Positions 51,010 through 59,357 of a DNA stretch of 59,357 nucleotides are shown piece after piece. The position numbers were made by a program, and so were the translations under genes. The stretch spans positions 1 to 59,357 of the forward strand of contig JAQBYJ010000028.1 of assembly GCA_027622555.1 (NCBI GenBank). Reading direction: 5' to 3'. The notes under the pieces are model-generated. The model ran no database searches and was not told the origin of the DNA. It saw only the letters and a program-made list of their open reading frames with translations. The first letter of the stretch is position 1. Every line of letters begins with the position of its first letter. Source of the stretch: Verrucomicrobiota bacterium (GTDB taxonomy: Bacteria; Verrucomicrobiota; Verrucomicrobiia; Opitutales; UBA2995).

Positions 51010-52500
51010 ATGTCAGGAGATTTCAGAAAACGAAATGACTTTTTCAAACGAGGCCGGATAGCCTTCGAATCTGGCCAATTTGAGAAAGCGATTCATGCCT
51101 TCAACAAAGTCATCGAATGGGACCCGCACGATGCCAATGCATTTACATTTCGTGGATTAGCTCACAGGGAAATAAGAAATTTTGAAGCAGCGCTAAAAGA
51201 CCTGGCTCAAGTGGTGACCATCGACCCATCACACCGGGTTGGTTTCCTTAACCTTGGATGTATTCAACGGGACGCAGGAAAAATTGATGAGGCTATTGAC
51301 TCTTTTAACAAAGCCGAAGCTGGCGATCCTGAAAATCCATTGGTGTTTCAAAACCGGGCAGTCACCTACATCGCCAACAAAAGCTGGGAATTGGCCCGCT
51401 CTGATTGTGAAACTGCTTTGACCCTCGCACCTGAAGGTGCCGCCGCTTATGCGATCCTGGCGCATGTCTACCTTGGAACAAACGAGAATCATCTGGCGAA
51501 TGAGGCGATAAATCGATCCCTCGAACTAGACCCCGAAGAAGCAGAAGCATACCGGGTTCGTGGCATCATTCGTTGTTCTGAAAATGATTTGGAAAATGGC
51601 ATTGCTGACTTCATACGTGCGCGAGAACTCAATCCAAATGTTCAGCTGGATTATTTGGACAACCCTGAAGTGCTTTTGGACAGGCTCCTGGAAAGCCTCA
51701 ATCAACTCATTGGGCTGGATAAAGTAAAAGAGGAAGTCCGATCGTTAATGAACCTGGTGAAAATCCGACTGCTTCGGAAAAATTCACAATTACCGGCAGT
51801 TCCGATGTCCCTTCATTTGGTTTTCATTGGAAACCCTGGCACGGGAAAAACCACAATAGCGCGACTCATTTCTCTCATTTATCATGTCTTGGGTGTCCTC
51901 AGTAAAGGCCACCTGGTCGAGGTCGACCGAGCAGGATTAGTCGCTGGCTATGTGGGCCAAACAGCCCTGAAAGTTCATGAGGTTCTTAACAAAGCCAAAG
52001 GTGGCGTTCTCTTTATTGATGAAGCCTACTCACTCACATCTCGTGGAGACGAAAAGGACTTTGGACTGGAAGCCATTGATACATTGATCAAAGGCATGGA
52101 AGATAATCGCAATGACTTGGTGATCATTGTCGCCGGTTACCCGGAGAAGATGAAACAATTTCTCCAGGCAAATCCGGGCATCAAATCACGTTTTAGCAAA
52201 GTCATCCGCTACGAAGACTATTCCTTTACTGAATTATTGTCTATTTTCGAAAAGATGTGTGCCGATCACCAATACGAATTGAATGTAGCTGCCAAATCCA
52301 AAGCAGCCGAAGCTTTCCAGAGTTTGGCTCCTGAAGATATCGGCCTATTTGGAAATGGTCGCGGGGTAAGGAATTTTTTCGAACTGACCATTACCCGACA
52401 AGCCAATCGTCTAGGTGAACTGGGAGAGCTAAACAGAAGTCAGTTAATCGAGTTACTTCCTGAGGATCTACCTGCAGGTGATTTTTGGGTTAACGATTAA
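51010..52500 (+). CDS. TPR-containing AAA+ ATPase, CbbX/SpoVK-like
   Basis: The ATG at 51010 gives 496 residues (a TTG at 50992 is rejected). Residues about 10-215 are tetratricopeptide repeats, about six of them, with AFTFRGLAHREIRNFEAAL and VGFLNLGCIQRDAGKIDEAI as examples. The AAA+ module follows: Walker A GNPGTGKTTIARL near residue 273, Walker B VLFIDEAYSL near residue 335, and an Arg-finger region near GIKSRFSK. The C-terminal domain is that of CbbX/SpoVK AAA proteins, known as Rubisco activases and sporulation factors. No Calvin-cycle genes are in the window. A remodelling ATPase recruited by its TPR part is inferred. Confidence 0.9.
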   Translation: MSGDFRKRNDFFKRGRIAFESGQFEKAIHAFNKVIEWDPHDANAFTFRGLAHREIRNFEAALKDLAQVVTIDPSHRVGFLNLGCIQRDAGKIDEAIDSFNKAEAGDPENPLVFQNRAVTYIANKSWELARSDCETALTLAPEGAAAYAILAHVYLGTNENHLANEAINRSLELDPEEAEAYRVRGIIRCSENDLENGIADFIRARELNPNVQLDYLDNPEVLLDRLLESLNQLIGLDKVKEEVRSLMNLVKIRLLRKNSQLPAVPMSLHLVFIGNPGTGKTTIARLISLIYHVLGVLSKGHLVEVDRAGLVAGYVGQTALKVHEVLNKAKGGVLFIDEAYSLTSRGDEKDFGLEAIDTLIKGMEDNRNDLVIIVAGYPEKMKQFLQANPGIKSRFSKVIRYEDYSFTELLSIFEKMCADHQYELNVAAKSKAAEAFQSLAPEDIGLFGNGRGVRNFFELTITRQANRLGELGELNRSQLIELLPEDLPAGDFWVND

Positions 52501-52594
52501 TAAAAACAGCTCTTTAATCGTCGATTGAAAAGATAACTCAGCAACTCCCAGAGTTTGACAGGCAGCAATCCGCACTTATTGATGATAATGTTTT

Positions 52595-53011
52595 ATGGCC
52601 AAAAAAGAAAATAATCCGCCAATTCTAAGAGGCTTTTCCACAGGAGGTACTGCAAGAGGCAAAGCCCTTTCCAGTCCGACTACGTCCTTGTGGCTAGCAA
52701 TCATTTTTGTCGCAATGTTTTTCGCCCTATTGAGTGTTCAAAGAAACATTAAGAATGCCAACGAAGCTCTTAAACCATCGGAGACCATACATTCAGGATG
52801 GATTGTACCTGCACCCGAAGAAAGAGTGGTTCGCCTTCCACCGCCCAATCCAGACTACATGTTCAATCGTCAAGAAGAGTCGCCCATCGTCCTGGAGGAA
52901 TCGATCGAATTAAAGGAAAACAAACAGGCAATAAAGATTAGACCCATCGACGTTCAGATTGACGTAAAGATGCCCGACTCGCTTCGATCAAAACCTAAAT
53001 CAGTCGATTAA
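52595..53011 (+). CDS. Single-pass membrane protein of unknown function
   Basis: This 138-residue protein has one transmembrane helix (SLWLAIIFVAMFFALLSV, residues about 29-47) after a basic leader, then about 90 polar residues rich in Glu, Lys and Pro, ending RSKPKSVD. No motif is recognised. It lies 94 bp after the TPR-AAA gene on the same strand and could be co-transcribed. A scaffold or anchor for that ATPase is one possibility, without direct evidence. A hairpin with a nearby T-run follows the stop codon. Confidence 0.65.
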   Translation: MAKKENNPPILRGFSTGGTARGKALSSPTTSLWLAIIFVAMFFALLSVQRNIKNANEALKPSETIHSGWIVPAPEERVVRLPPPNPDYMFNRQEESPIVLEESIELKENKQAIKIRPIDVQIDVKMPDSLRSKPKSVD

Positions 53012-53065
53012 TCGCCCGAGAGCTTTTCAACTATTCCTTCGGGTGATTGCACCGACTCTTTTTTT
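53010..53065 (+). terminator. Weak terminator-like structure
   Basis: AATCGCCCGA (53010-53019) pairs with TCGGGTGATT (53039-53048), including one G-T pair, around a 19-base loop. Seven T follow at 53059-53065, 10 bases after the stem. The long loop and spacing make it a weak candidate. Confidence 0.35.
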
Positions 53066-53206
53066 CCCATTGTTTAGATTGATACGAGTCCACACGGTGT
53101 TCATCTCTCCTCGAACCGCCAAAGGAGTGTTTTCTAGCGGATTCTAATTCCATGATAATAAAATCTGGTTGGCATCCAAGCTTACATCGGCACCTGCACC
53201 CAATCA

Positions 53207-53776
53207 TTAAAGTAACGAATATTTTTCCAGAAGAATCTTTAGCTCCTCAAGCGGCAACCCCATGATATTGGAGAAAGAGCCTTCCCAGCCTTCAATAATC
53301 AACTCTTTGCCTTCCTGAATTCCGTAGGCACCTGCTTTATCAAGAGGGTTAACCTGTTCGAAGTATTTCGTGATAAGATCATCATCCAAAGATTTAAAAC
53401 TGACCCGACTCTTCACAGTAAATAATTCAGCGATATTCGTTTTTTTGTGGAGCAGGCATACTGCCGTATAAACGGTGTGGGTACGGCCACTCATCCTTTT
53501 GAGCATCGAACGTGCACCCACAAGATCAACTGGCTTATTTAATATTTCATTTCCCAGCGCTACGGTGGTGTCAGAACCCAACACCCAATAGTCAGAATGC
53601 AAGTTGGCCACATGATCTGCTTTTAATCTTGCATTAGTCTCCACCAACTCGCGCGGATCTGACAAATCGTTATTCTCTTCTACGTCGGATGTAATCACTT
53701 GAAAGGTTACTCCCAGGCTTGCGAGTAGCTCTTTTCTTCGAGGTGAACCAGAGGCTAAAATAAGCATGAGGCTCAT
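53207..53776 (-). CDS. maf: Maf-like nucleoside triphosphate pyrophosphatase
   Basis: The ATG at 53776 gives 189 residues. ATG at 53767 is a further option, as the conserved core begins with LILASGSPRRKELLASLG. The longer frame reaches 53926, overlapping the nadE leader region. Later GSDTTVALGNEIL and SGRTHTVYTAV match the dTTP/UTP- or m7GTP-hydrolysing Maf family, including the catalytic Asp/Lys region. The likely role is removing non-canonical nucleotides. Its start is divergent from nadE. Confidence 0.93.
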   Translation of the reverse strand: MSLMLILASGSPRRKELLASLGVTFQVITSDVEENNDLSDPRELVETNARLKADHVANLHSDYWVLGSDTTVALGNEILNKPVDLVGARSMLKRMSGRTHTVYTAVCLLHKKTNIAELFTVKSRVSFKSLDDDLITKYFEQVNPLDKAGAYGIQEGKELIIEGWEGSFSNIMGLPLEELKILLEKYSLL

Positions 53777-53945
53777 AAGAAAGAGTTTTACGTGAAGGTA
53801 AACCCGATATTCGAAGCAATAAGCCGCCAGGCAAAAGCTGTGCCGCGCCATAGCTTCAACGACGGCTGGCGAAGCGTTTCGGGTGCAAGCGACACCAACA
53901 AAACTATTTCCTTTCCTCCAGTTCAACTATCCTTCTAATGCCACC

Positions 53946-55586
53946 ATGCGGATTGGAATCGCTCAGATTAACACCACAGTCGGTGACATTCAGGGGAATA
54001 CAAACCTGATTGTTAAAGCTTACCAACAGCTCTGCAACGAGGGGGCTGAGTTGGTGGTATTTCCTGAATTGGTTATAACCGGTTATCCGCCAAGAGACCT
54101 GCTTTTTAAGCAACGATTTGTCCCTGACAATGAAAAGGCTCTTTTAAAGATCGCTGGCATCACCGAAAATATCCCCATTTTGCTGGGATTTGTGGAAACC
54201 AATAGTTCAAAAACCGGACGGAGGTTTTTCAATGCGGCTGCTTGGTGCCGAGGCGGCCAGGTTTATAAAATATTCCGTAAGTCGCTCCTTCCGTCTTACG
54301 ACGTCTTCGATGAAGACCGCTATTTTCAGCCTGCCGATTGCCCCGAATGCATTCAGTTCAAGGGTCTAAAAATTGGTGTGACCATTTGTGAAGATATTTG
54401 GACTAACCCGAATGTCGAAACAAGACACCGATACAATACGGATCCGATCAAAACGTTGGCTGAAGAAAAGGTCGACCTGATTATAAATTTATCCGCCAGT
54501 CCCTGGCATAATCAGAAGAACGAAATCCGATCCATCCTGATTACGGACGCAGCAAGTCAATGTAACTGCCCGGTTGTTTATTGCAACATGGTCGGCGGCA
54601 ACGATGAGCTGATTTTCGATGGTCGCAGCCTGGTTGCCAATGAGTTGGGCGACATCATTTGCGCCATGGAAGCATTCAAGGAGGATACTACTATCGTTGA
54701 TTTGGAGAATCCGCATTACCAGATTGCACCCTCTTACATCCAGTCAGAGATGAAGGATATCCGGGATGCACTCGTTCTTGGCCTTCGTGACTACGTTCAC
54801 AAGTCAGGGTTCAAGAAAGCACTGATCGGACTCAGTGGCGGAATCGATTCGGCGGTAACCGCTGTAATTGCCCAAGAAGCCTTAGGCGCTGAAAATGTGA
54901 TTGGTATCAGTCTACCTTCAACTATCTCCAGCCAACATAGTAAAGATGATGCGGAGGAGCTGGCCAAAAACCTGGGAATTCAATTCCACTACCTTCCCAT
55001 TGGAGATGTGGTTGAGTCCTCTGAAAAAACCCTTCAAACTTTGTTCGAAGGACAAGAACGGGATGTGACAGAAGAAAACATCCAGGCCCGCGCCAGAGGA
55101 TTACTGCTCATGGCCCTTTCCAACAAATATGGAGCGCTACTGTTAACTACGGGAAATAAAAGTGAGCTGGCTGTCGGATATTGCACCTTATATGGCGATA
55201 TGTGTGGGGGCTTGGCCGTCATTTCGGATTTACCTAAAACCAAGGTATTCGAACTTGCTCGCCACATAAACAGAAAAGTCGAAATTATCCCTGATTCAAC
55301 CATTACAAAACCACCGTCAGCTGAGCTTCGCCCAGACCAAAAGGATGAAGACAGTCTTCCACCTTACGACATTCTGGACGCCATATTGAAAGCCTATGTC
55401 GAAGAAGGCAGATCCCGATCCGACATCGCCGCCATGGGATTTGACCGCGCCGTGGTCGACGATATGGTACGCAAGGTCGACCTCAACGAATACAAGCGCA
55501 AACAAGCTGCCCCGGGACTCAAGATCACTCCCCTCGCCTTCGGCGTCGGCAGACGAATCCCGATCGTCCAGAAGTATATTGATTGA
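53946..55586 (+). CDS. nadE: Glutamine-dependent NAD+ synthetase
   Basis: The ATG at 53946 gives 546 residues starting [15 protein letters not shown], the conserved start of the glutaminase domain. The upstream frame from 53883 is not supported. The nitrilase-type triad is E41 (FPELVITG), K112 (FRKSLLPS) and C148 (VTICEDIW). The synthetase domain has the PP-loop LSGGIDSAV near residue 297 and [13 protein letters not shown] near residue 455. It amidates deamido-NAD with nitrogen from Gln, using an ammonia channel between domains. It is divergent from maf and precedes hemL by 65 bp. Confidence 0.96.
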   Translation: MRIGIAQINTTVGDIQGNTNLIVKAYQQLCNEGAELVVFPELVITGYPPRDLLFKQRFVPDNEKALLKIAGITENIPILLGFVETNSSKTGRRFFNAAAWCRGGQVYKIFRKSLLPSYDVFDEDRYFQPADCPECIQFKGLKIGVTICEDIWTNPNVETRHRYNTDPIKTLAEEKVDLIINLSASPWHNQKNEIRSILITDAASQCNCPVVYCNMVGGNDELIFDGRSLVANELGDIICAMEAFKEDTTIVDLENPHYQIAPSYIQSEMKDIRDALVLGLRDYVHKSGFKKALIGLSGGIDSAVTAVIAQEALGAENVIGISLPSTISSQHSKDDAEELAKNLGIQFHYLPIGDVVESSEKTLQTLFEGQERDVTEENIQARARGLLLMALSNKYGALLLTTGNKSELAVGYCTLYGDMCGGLAVISDLPKTKVFELARHINRKVEIIPDSTITKPPSAELRPDQKDEDSLPPYDILDAILKAYVEEGRSRSDIAAMGFDRAVVDDMVRKVDLNEYKRKQAAPGLKITPLAFGVGRRIPIVQKYID

Positions 55587-55651
55587 TCTGGCGAAGCCCG
55601 AAAATCGATAACCAAACAAATATCATCCAATAAATTTAGACCGAATCACCC

Positions 55652-56929
55652 ATGACTAATTCAGAAGACCTTTTTGAACGCGCTCAGAAAATCATTCCTG
55701 GTGGAGTTAACTCGCCTGTCCGGGCGTTTCGTTCAGTAGGTGGAACACCTTTTTTCACAAAGCGGGCAGAAGGTGCAATGCTCTACACCGCAGACGATCA
55801 GGCGCTCGTAGATTTTGTCTGCACCTGGGGACCTTCGATCCACGGCCACAATGATCCCACGATAAAGGCAGCTATTTCGAAGGCCCTCGATTCAGGGACC
55901 AGTTTCGGAACGCCCAATCCTTACGAAGTTGAGATGGCTGAGCTCCTGGTCTCTATGGTTCCTTCCGTTGAAAAAGTGCGGATGGTCAACAGCGGCACCG
56001 AAGCAACTATGTCCACCATTCGCCTTGCACGTGGTCACACGGGTCGAAATAAGATCATCAAGTTTGCGGGGTGCTATCACGGGCATGTTGATTCCCTTTT
56101 GGTCCAGGCCGGGTCCGGTGCGCTCACCTTGGGTAATCCAGACAGTGCAGGAATCCCCCCGAGCTTTGCGGCTGAAACCATTGTTCTTCCCTATAATGAT
56201 TCGAATGCATTAACAGCTGCGTTCGAGCGTTACGGTGACGAACTGGCAGCAGTAATTGTTGAACCCTTTCCTGCAAACGTTGGACTGATTTTCCCGCTCG
56301 AAGGTTATCTGCATCACATGCGGAATTTATGCACCCAGTATGGCACCATCCTCATTTTCGATGAAGTCATGACCGGGTTCCGAGTTGCTCCTGGCGGTGT
56401 TCAGGAAAAAACCGGTATCTCTCCTGACCTGACCGCACTCGGAAAAATTATCGGAGGTGGTTTACCGGTAGGTGCTTTTGGTGGCAAAGCCGAAATTATG
56501 GACTCCATAGCTCCACTCGGCCCGGTTTACCAGGCAGGAACATTGAGTGGAAACCCTCTGGCGATGGCCGCCGGTATTGCCGCGCTTGAAAAACTCCGAT
56601 CTGAAAATCCTTACCCTCGCCTCGAGTCATTTGGTGAACAGATCCGCGATGCGCTTTTGGGAGCGGCCGATGAAAAAGGACTACCCCTGCAGGTTCCTCA
56701 AACCGGCAGCATGTTTTGCCTCTATTTTTCAGAATCACCTGTGACCAATTACGATGAAGCCATCGCTACTGAAACCGCGCATTTTAAGTCCATTTTCCAT
56801 CAAGCCCTAGAAAATGGTGTCTATTTACCGCCTTCCCCATTCGAGACCTGCTTTATTTCTTCGGCTCATGAGGGAAATGCGATTAATATGGCTTGCGATG
56901 TGCTCAGTGAGGCTATTAAAAATCTCTAA
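55652..56929 (+). CDS. hemL: Glutamate-1-semialdehyde 2,1-aminomutase
   Basis: This 425-residue protein begins [20 protein letters not shown], then [45 protein letters not shown] and [15 protein letters not shown]. The PLP-binding Lys is in [16 protein letters not shown] near residue 265. It converts glutamate 1-semialdehyde to 5-aminolevulinate, the C5 pathway of tetrapyrrole synthesis. hemA is not in the window. It is the fourth heme-related gene here. The next gene (GTG start) is 8 bp downstream, so they are probably co-transcribed. Confidence 0.97.
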   Translation: MTNSEDLFERAQKIIPGGVNSPVRAFRSVGGTPFFTKRAEGAMLYTADDQALVDFVCTWGPSIHGHNDPTIKAAISKALDSGTSFGTPNPYEVEMAELLVSMVPSVEKVRMVNSGTEATMSTIRLARGHTGRNKIIKFAGCYHGHVDSLLVQAGSGALTLGNPDSAGIPPSFAAETIVLPYNDSNALTAAFERYGDELAAVIVEPFPANVGLIFPLEGYLHHMRNLCTQYGTILIFDEVMTGFRVAPGGVQEKTGISPDLTALGKIIGGGLPVGAFGGKAEIMDSIAPLGPVYQAGTLSGNPLAMAAGIAALEKLRSENPYPRLESFGEQIRDALLGAADEKGLPLQVPQTGSMFCLYFSESPVTNYDEAIATETAHFKSIFHQALENGVYLPPSPFETCFISSAHEGNAINMACDVLSEAIKNL

Positions 56930-56937
56930 ACTGCAAA

Positions 56938-57834
56938 GTGGATTCCAACACTGAACAACTCCTTCTTTTTGATTTACCAAACCCTCTGACGAAAACAGTG
57001 GGGCGAGACTTTTTCCTCAATTTACCAGAAATCCCCGGAGTTTATCACTTTCGCGGTGAAGAGGATAAGGTTCTCTACATAGGTAAATCCAAGAACCTCA
57101 AAAAACGTCTGAATTCTTACCGTAGAATCAAAGCGGAAAAAGCAGATAAGCGCCTCGTGCGACTCGTCAACGCCACGCGAGCCATCACTTTCAAAACCTG
57201 CAGTTCAGAAAAAGCGGCCCTCAAACTAGAGAACAAATTGATTCGCGAGCACAACCCATGCTACAACCGCGCGCAGGTTTATCCCTACAAAAACCCGTTT
57301 GTCATTTGCCGCTACGAAGGAGACCGCTTTTCAATTCGTCGCCATTCCGGCGAAGAGTTTCCTCAGATTAAAGGGGATGAACTGCTGTTCGGTTCCTTCC
57401 CGGCTGGTTTGACTCCACGAGCACTTCGGGCTTGGCAGCGACTTCTGCTTATTAAGCAGTCCAAATCTAAAAACGGTTTTTCTCTGCCGGAAAACCTCAT
57501 GGAAAACCAGTATTACAAGCAGCTCACACTTTCCTTCGGACGTGGTCGCTTCAACCACTGGCTTCAGAAACAATTTCTTTCCTACCTCCGAGGAAAACAC
57601 CGCTGGGCACTTTGGGCACTATCGGCTCCCTTGCTTCTGAATATGTTTCGTATGGAGAAATCCTTGCGGCACCTTTGCTGGCAAGACTGGAAATTCGCCT
57701 TTCGATTCTTTTCCGCCGGTCCACGGCGCAATCGCAAGCTGAATGAGAGCCGCGGCTTTCGCGCTGACGAACCCATCACTCAGGCCGACGTATCCGATTG
57801 GCAACTGGATCGTCGATTATCTTCGATTGCTTAA
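56938..57834 (+). CDS. GIY-YIG nuclease-domain protein (UvrC N-terminal/Cho-like)
   Basis: This 298-residue protein starts with GTG at 56938 and has the GIY-YIG domain in residues about 25-110: IPGVYHFRGEEDKVLYIGKS, KNLKKRLNSYRR and EKAALKLENKLIREHNPCYN, with the Tyr, Arg and Glu residues of the active site. It matches the N-terminal part of UvrC or the small nuclease Cho, but lacks the UvrBC-interacting and second nuclease domains of UvrC. The basic C-terminal 180 residues are of unknown fold. It incises damaged DNA in Cho. It is encoded 740 bp from lexA on the other side of the Aba4-like gene. Its end shares a hairpin with the convergent gene. Confidence 0.85.
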   Translation: MDSNTEQLLLFDLPNPLTKTVGRDFFLNLPEIPGVYHFRGEEDKVLYIGKSKNLKKRLNSYRRIKAEKADKRLVRLVNATRAITFKTCSSEKAALKLENKLIREHNPCYNRAQVYPYKNPFVICRYEGDRFSIRRHSGEEFPQIKGDELLFGSFPAGLTPRALRAWQRLLLIKQSKSKNGFSLPENLMENQYYKQLTLSFGRGRFNHWLQKQFLSYLRGKHRWALWALSAPLLLNMFRMEKSLRHLCWQDWKFAFRFFSAGPRRNRKLNESRGFRADEPITQADVSDWQLDRRLSSIA

Positions 57835-57868
57835 AGCGGCTATTTACTGCTGCCGCTTCTTGTTTGGT
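57834..57868. terminator. Convergent terminator of the GIY-YIG and Aba4-like genes
   Basis: AAGCGGC (57834-57840) and GCCGCTT (57852-57858) form a 7-bp stem around an 11-base loop, overlapping the stop codons of both convergent genes. T-rich sequence follows on the plus strand. Confidence 0.4.
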
Positions 57869-58320
57869 AAACGCTCCTTAAGGTTCACCCAATAGCGCGC
57901 TGCGAAGATCATCAGCCCAATCGGCCCGAGAAACCAGATCAAGAGCAGCGACAATTTACCTGCCCAGTCCTCCCCTTCCTTGGTTCGGTTCAACATCATC
58001 CCGCAAAATAAATCGAAAATTATTCGATGCGCCCAGAGTGCCATGAACAAAAACGGATGACTCCAGAAAAGGCGTATACTTTTCATCGTCGCATCGGGAA
58101 CCTCAGGTGTAGCCGTTACCGTAAACAGCAGATAAATACAATACAGGTACAACCCACCTAGTAATGGAGGAATCAACCAAGGATGACACAGTTGCTTCAT
58201 CCAATTGTATTGACCAAAGAAAATCATCATCACCCAGAATGGAGCGGTTGATCCGGTGATTATCCAGAACAACAAATCCAATCGGGCTTCCCCAAAAAAC
58301 TCTACTATCCAAACAGGCAT
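57844..58320 (-). CDS. Aba4-like (DUF4281) membrane protein
   Basis: The ATG at 58320 gives 158 residues with about four membrane helices. LLGGLYLYCIYLLFTV near residue 50 and the C-terminal half MALWAHRIIFDLFCGMML, then WFLGPIGLMIFAARYWV, match the Aba4-like family. The W-x-H-x3-DLF-G pattern is the core. Plant Aba4 takes part in neoxanthin/abscisic acid formation, whereas the bacterial members are uncharacterised. It is divergent from lexA across a pyrimidine-rich spacer and convergent with the GIY-YIG gene. Function in this organism is unknown. Confidence 0.82.
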   Translation of the reverse strand: MPVWIVEFFGEARLDLLFWIITGSTAPFWVMMIFFGQYNWMKQLCHPWLIPPLLGGLYLYCIYLLFTVTATPEVPDATMKSIRLFWSHPFLFMALWAHRIIFDLFCGMMLNRTKEGEDWAGKLSLLLIWFLGPIGLMIFAARYWVNLKERLPNKKRQQ

Positions 58321-58377
58321 CAAACAGTATTGAGAAGCTAGATTGAATAAGTGAGAAGCAAATAATACCTTTCCTCT

Positions 58378-58514
58378 TCAATCACTCTCTCTCTCTTACT
58401 CTTACTCTTACTCCTCCTCTTACTCTTACTCCTAACCCTCCCCTTCAATCACCCTCTTCCCCCACTCCCTCCATCTCCTCCTCTCCCCATCTCTCCGAAA
58501 AAATCTCCCCCTGC
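58378..58514 (+). repeat. Polypyrimidine tract upstream of lexA
   Basis: About 135 bases are almost pure C and T on the plus strand, with repeats of CTCTTA and CTTACT at the left and C-rich stretches at the right. Only short purine interruptions occur. It separates the divergent Aba4-like and lexA genes. Such tracts can form triplex or slip-strand structures. The sequence is unlike the surrounding coding DNA. Confidence 0.9.
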
Positions 58515-58535
58515 AAAAAAGTTCATTTCTAACGC

Positions 58536-58573
58536 TTGACACTGAACATATTTCCACTGTTTATTTTATCACT
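58536..58573 (+). promoter_or_regulatory. Candidate lexA promoter and possible leaderless start
   Basis: A perfect TTGACA lies at 58536-58541. 17 bases later GTTTAT (58559-58564), and just after it TTATTT, could serve as -10. Transcription would then start only about 3 bases before the ATG at 58574, giving an essentially leaderless mRNA, consistent with the absence of a ribosome binding site. TGAACA and TGTTTA around it form an imperfect inverted pair (58543-58563) that could be an autoregulatory LexA site. Confidence 0.4.
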
Positions 58574-59206
58574 ATGGATGACCTAACTTTACGCCAACAG
58601 GAAATCCTGGGATTCCTCCAAATCTTCTCCCAGGAAAAGGGCTTTTGGCCCAGCATTCGCGAGATTCGCGATCATTTCGGATTCAACAGTACCAATGCCG
58701 TAGTCGGCCACCTCCGTGCCCTCGAACATAAAGGATACATCACCCGTATTCCCGGGCAGGCCCGTACCTATCGCATCACTTACGAAACCTCTGAACAAGC
58801 ACCGAAAGATTCCCTCGAAGTCATCGACATGCCCGTCTATGGCAATATTGCCGCTGGTTACCCGGACGGTATAGAACAAGGCGACGCCATCGATCGCATT
58901 CAGGTCGATATCAACACCGCTGGTATTCGCCGCTCCCGTCGTTCATTCGCCCTTAAAGTTCGTGGAGAAAGTATGATCGATGCCGGCATCTACGATGGCG
59001 ACATGGTCATCATCGAACCTGCCCTACCCAACGATGGCGATATCGTAGCCGCCCTTATCGACGGAGCCACTACCCTCAAACGCTTTATCAAGCCAAACAA
59101 CGCACCTCCGTACTTAAAAGCGGAGAACGTAAACTACCCGAACCTGCACCCCGTGTCCGAACTCGTAATACAAGGCATTGCCCGTTCTATCGTCCGCAAG
59201 CTGTAG
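58574..59206 (+). CDS. lexA: LexA repressor
   Basis: This 210-residue protein has the LexA N-terminal winged helix (TLRQQEILGFLQIFSQEKG, then STNAVVGHLRALEHKGYI) and the self-cleaving C-terminal peptidase. The cleavage site is A94-G95 in GNIAAGYP, the nucleophile S133 is in VRGESMIDAGIYDGD and the base K169 is in ATTLKRF. RecA-stimulated self-cleavage would derepress DNA-damage genes. The start is ATG, with no ribosome binding site. A promoter and possible operator lie immediately upstream. The rest of the window after it (59207-59357) contains no gene that I can support. Confidence 0.97.
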   Translation: MDDLTLRQQEILGFLQIFSQEKGFWPSIREIRDHFGFNSTNAVVGHLRALEHKGYITRIPGQARTYRITYETSEQAPKDSLEVIDMPVYGNIAAGYPDGIEQGDAIDRIQVDINTAGIRRSRRSFALKVRGESMIDAGIYDGDMVIIEPALPNDGDIVAALIDGATTLKRFIKPNNAPPYLKAENVNYPNLHPVSELVIQGIARSIVRKL

Positions 59207-59357
59207 AAGCCGGTCGAAAAAGTAGCACGGCCATCTTCACCCAGCCTGTTTTTTTGGTAAAGCTCACAATCCTGAGAGTGCACAACGCATACCACGGTAT
59301 TTTTATTTGGCACGGTGATTGACGAGCATTTGGAATGGGATACCTAGATCATGCTGG

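Noticed and set aside
58378-58514. Possible coding or CRISPR-like repeats in the pyrimidine tract
   Set aside because: The repeats are short, irregular and without spacers. The tract is low complexity and non-coding.

Overview
The window reads as ordinary chromosome from a Gram-negative, aerobic bacterium, most likely a member of the Verrucomicrobiota near the Opitutales/Puniceicoccales. This is an inference. It rests on the secreted Calx-beta protein that ends in two copies of a module I associate with Verrucomicrobiota surface proteins, on the character of the housekeeping proteins, and on a striking scarcity of Shine-Dalgarno sequences. No rRNA, tRNA, CRISPR array or prophage was seen.

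Positions 1-8.3 kb and 8.3-21.5 kb form a surface-glycan region. On the minus strand are the start of an MptE-like (DUF115-type) protein cut by the window edge, a CMP-sugar synthetase-like cytidylyltransferase, an HpcH/HpaI aldolase, a PAPS-type sulfotransferase, and a cysC-cysD-cysN operon that makes PAPS. On the plus strand are a DPM1-like glycosyltransferase, a GT4-type glycosyltransferase with an extra C-terminal domain, two very large double-GT2 proteins sharing a repeated N-terminal 'GW' module, a polytopic membrane protein and, further on, a small GT2. A large secreted Calx-beta protein lies among them on the minus strand. Together these suggest synthesis and export of a sulfated, acidic-sugar-containing surface polysaccharide. 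A REP-associated tyrosine transposase (RAYT) bracketed by inverted pairs of direct repeats sits between the DPM1-like gene and cysN, and its repeats supply the stop codons of both the transposase and the glycosyltransferase.

Positions 21.5-36.6 kb hold mixed housekeeping genes: a YjlB-type cupin, HU, a rhodanese-like lipoprotein, a small cupin, ribosomal protein bL28, a BASS-type transporter, MurJ, a Pta catalytic-domain gene followed by a separate gene for the BioD-like/DRTGG half of long Pta, FmdB, a DUF4013 protein, a polyprenyl diphosphate synthase, a Tat-exported DUF839 (PhoX-like) protein, DUF456, DUF445 and YceH/DUF480.

Positions 36.6-59.4 kb hold a mechanosensitive channel, HemW, an exported endonuclease/exonuclease/phosphatase-type protein, an M48 CAAX-type protease, xseB-dxs, an HTH regulator with a strong inverted repeat upstream, hemF-hemE, a low-complexity beta/gamma-crystallin protein, a periplasmic amidase, a LOG-family protein, a TPR-AAA+ ATPase, Maf, glutamine-dependent NadE, hemL, a stand-alone UvrC-like GIY-YIG nuclease, an Aba4-like membrane protein and LexA. 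Four tetrapyrrole genes (hemW, hemF, hemE, hemL) and two isoprenoid genes (ispA-type, dxs) fall within about 25 kb. Start codons were moved from the longest reading frame wherever a conserved N-terminus, signal peptide or ATG supported a shorter form.
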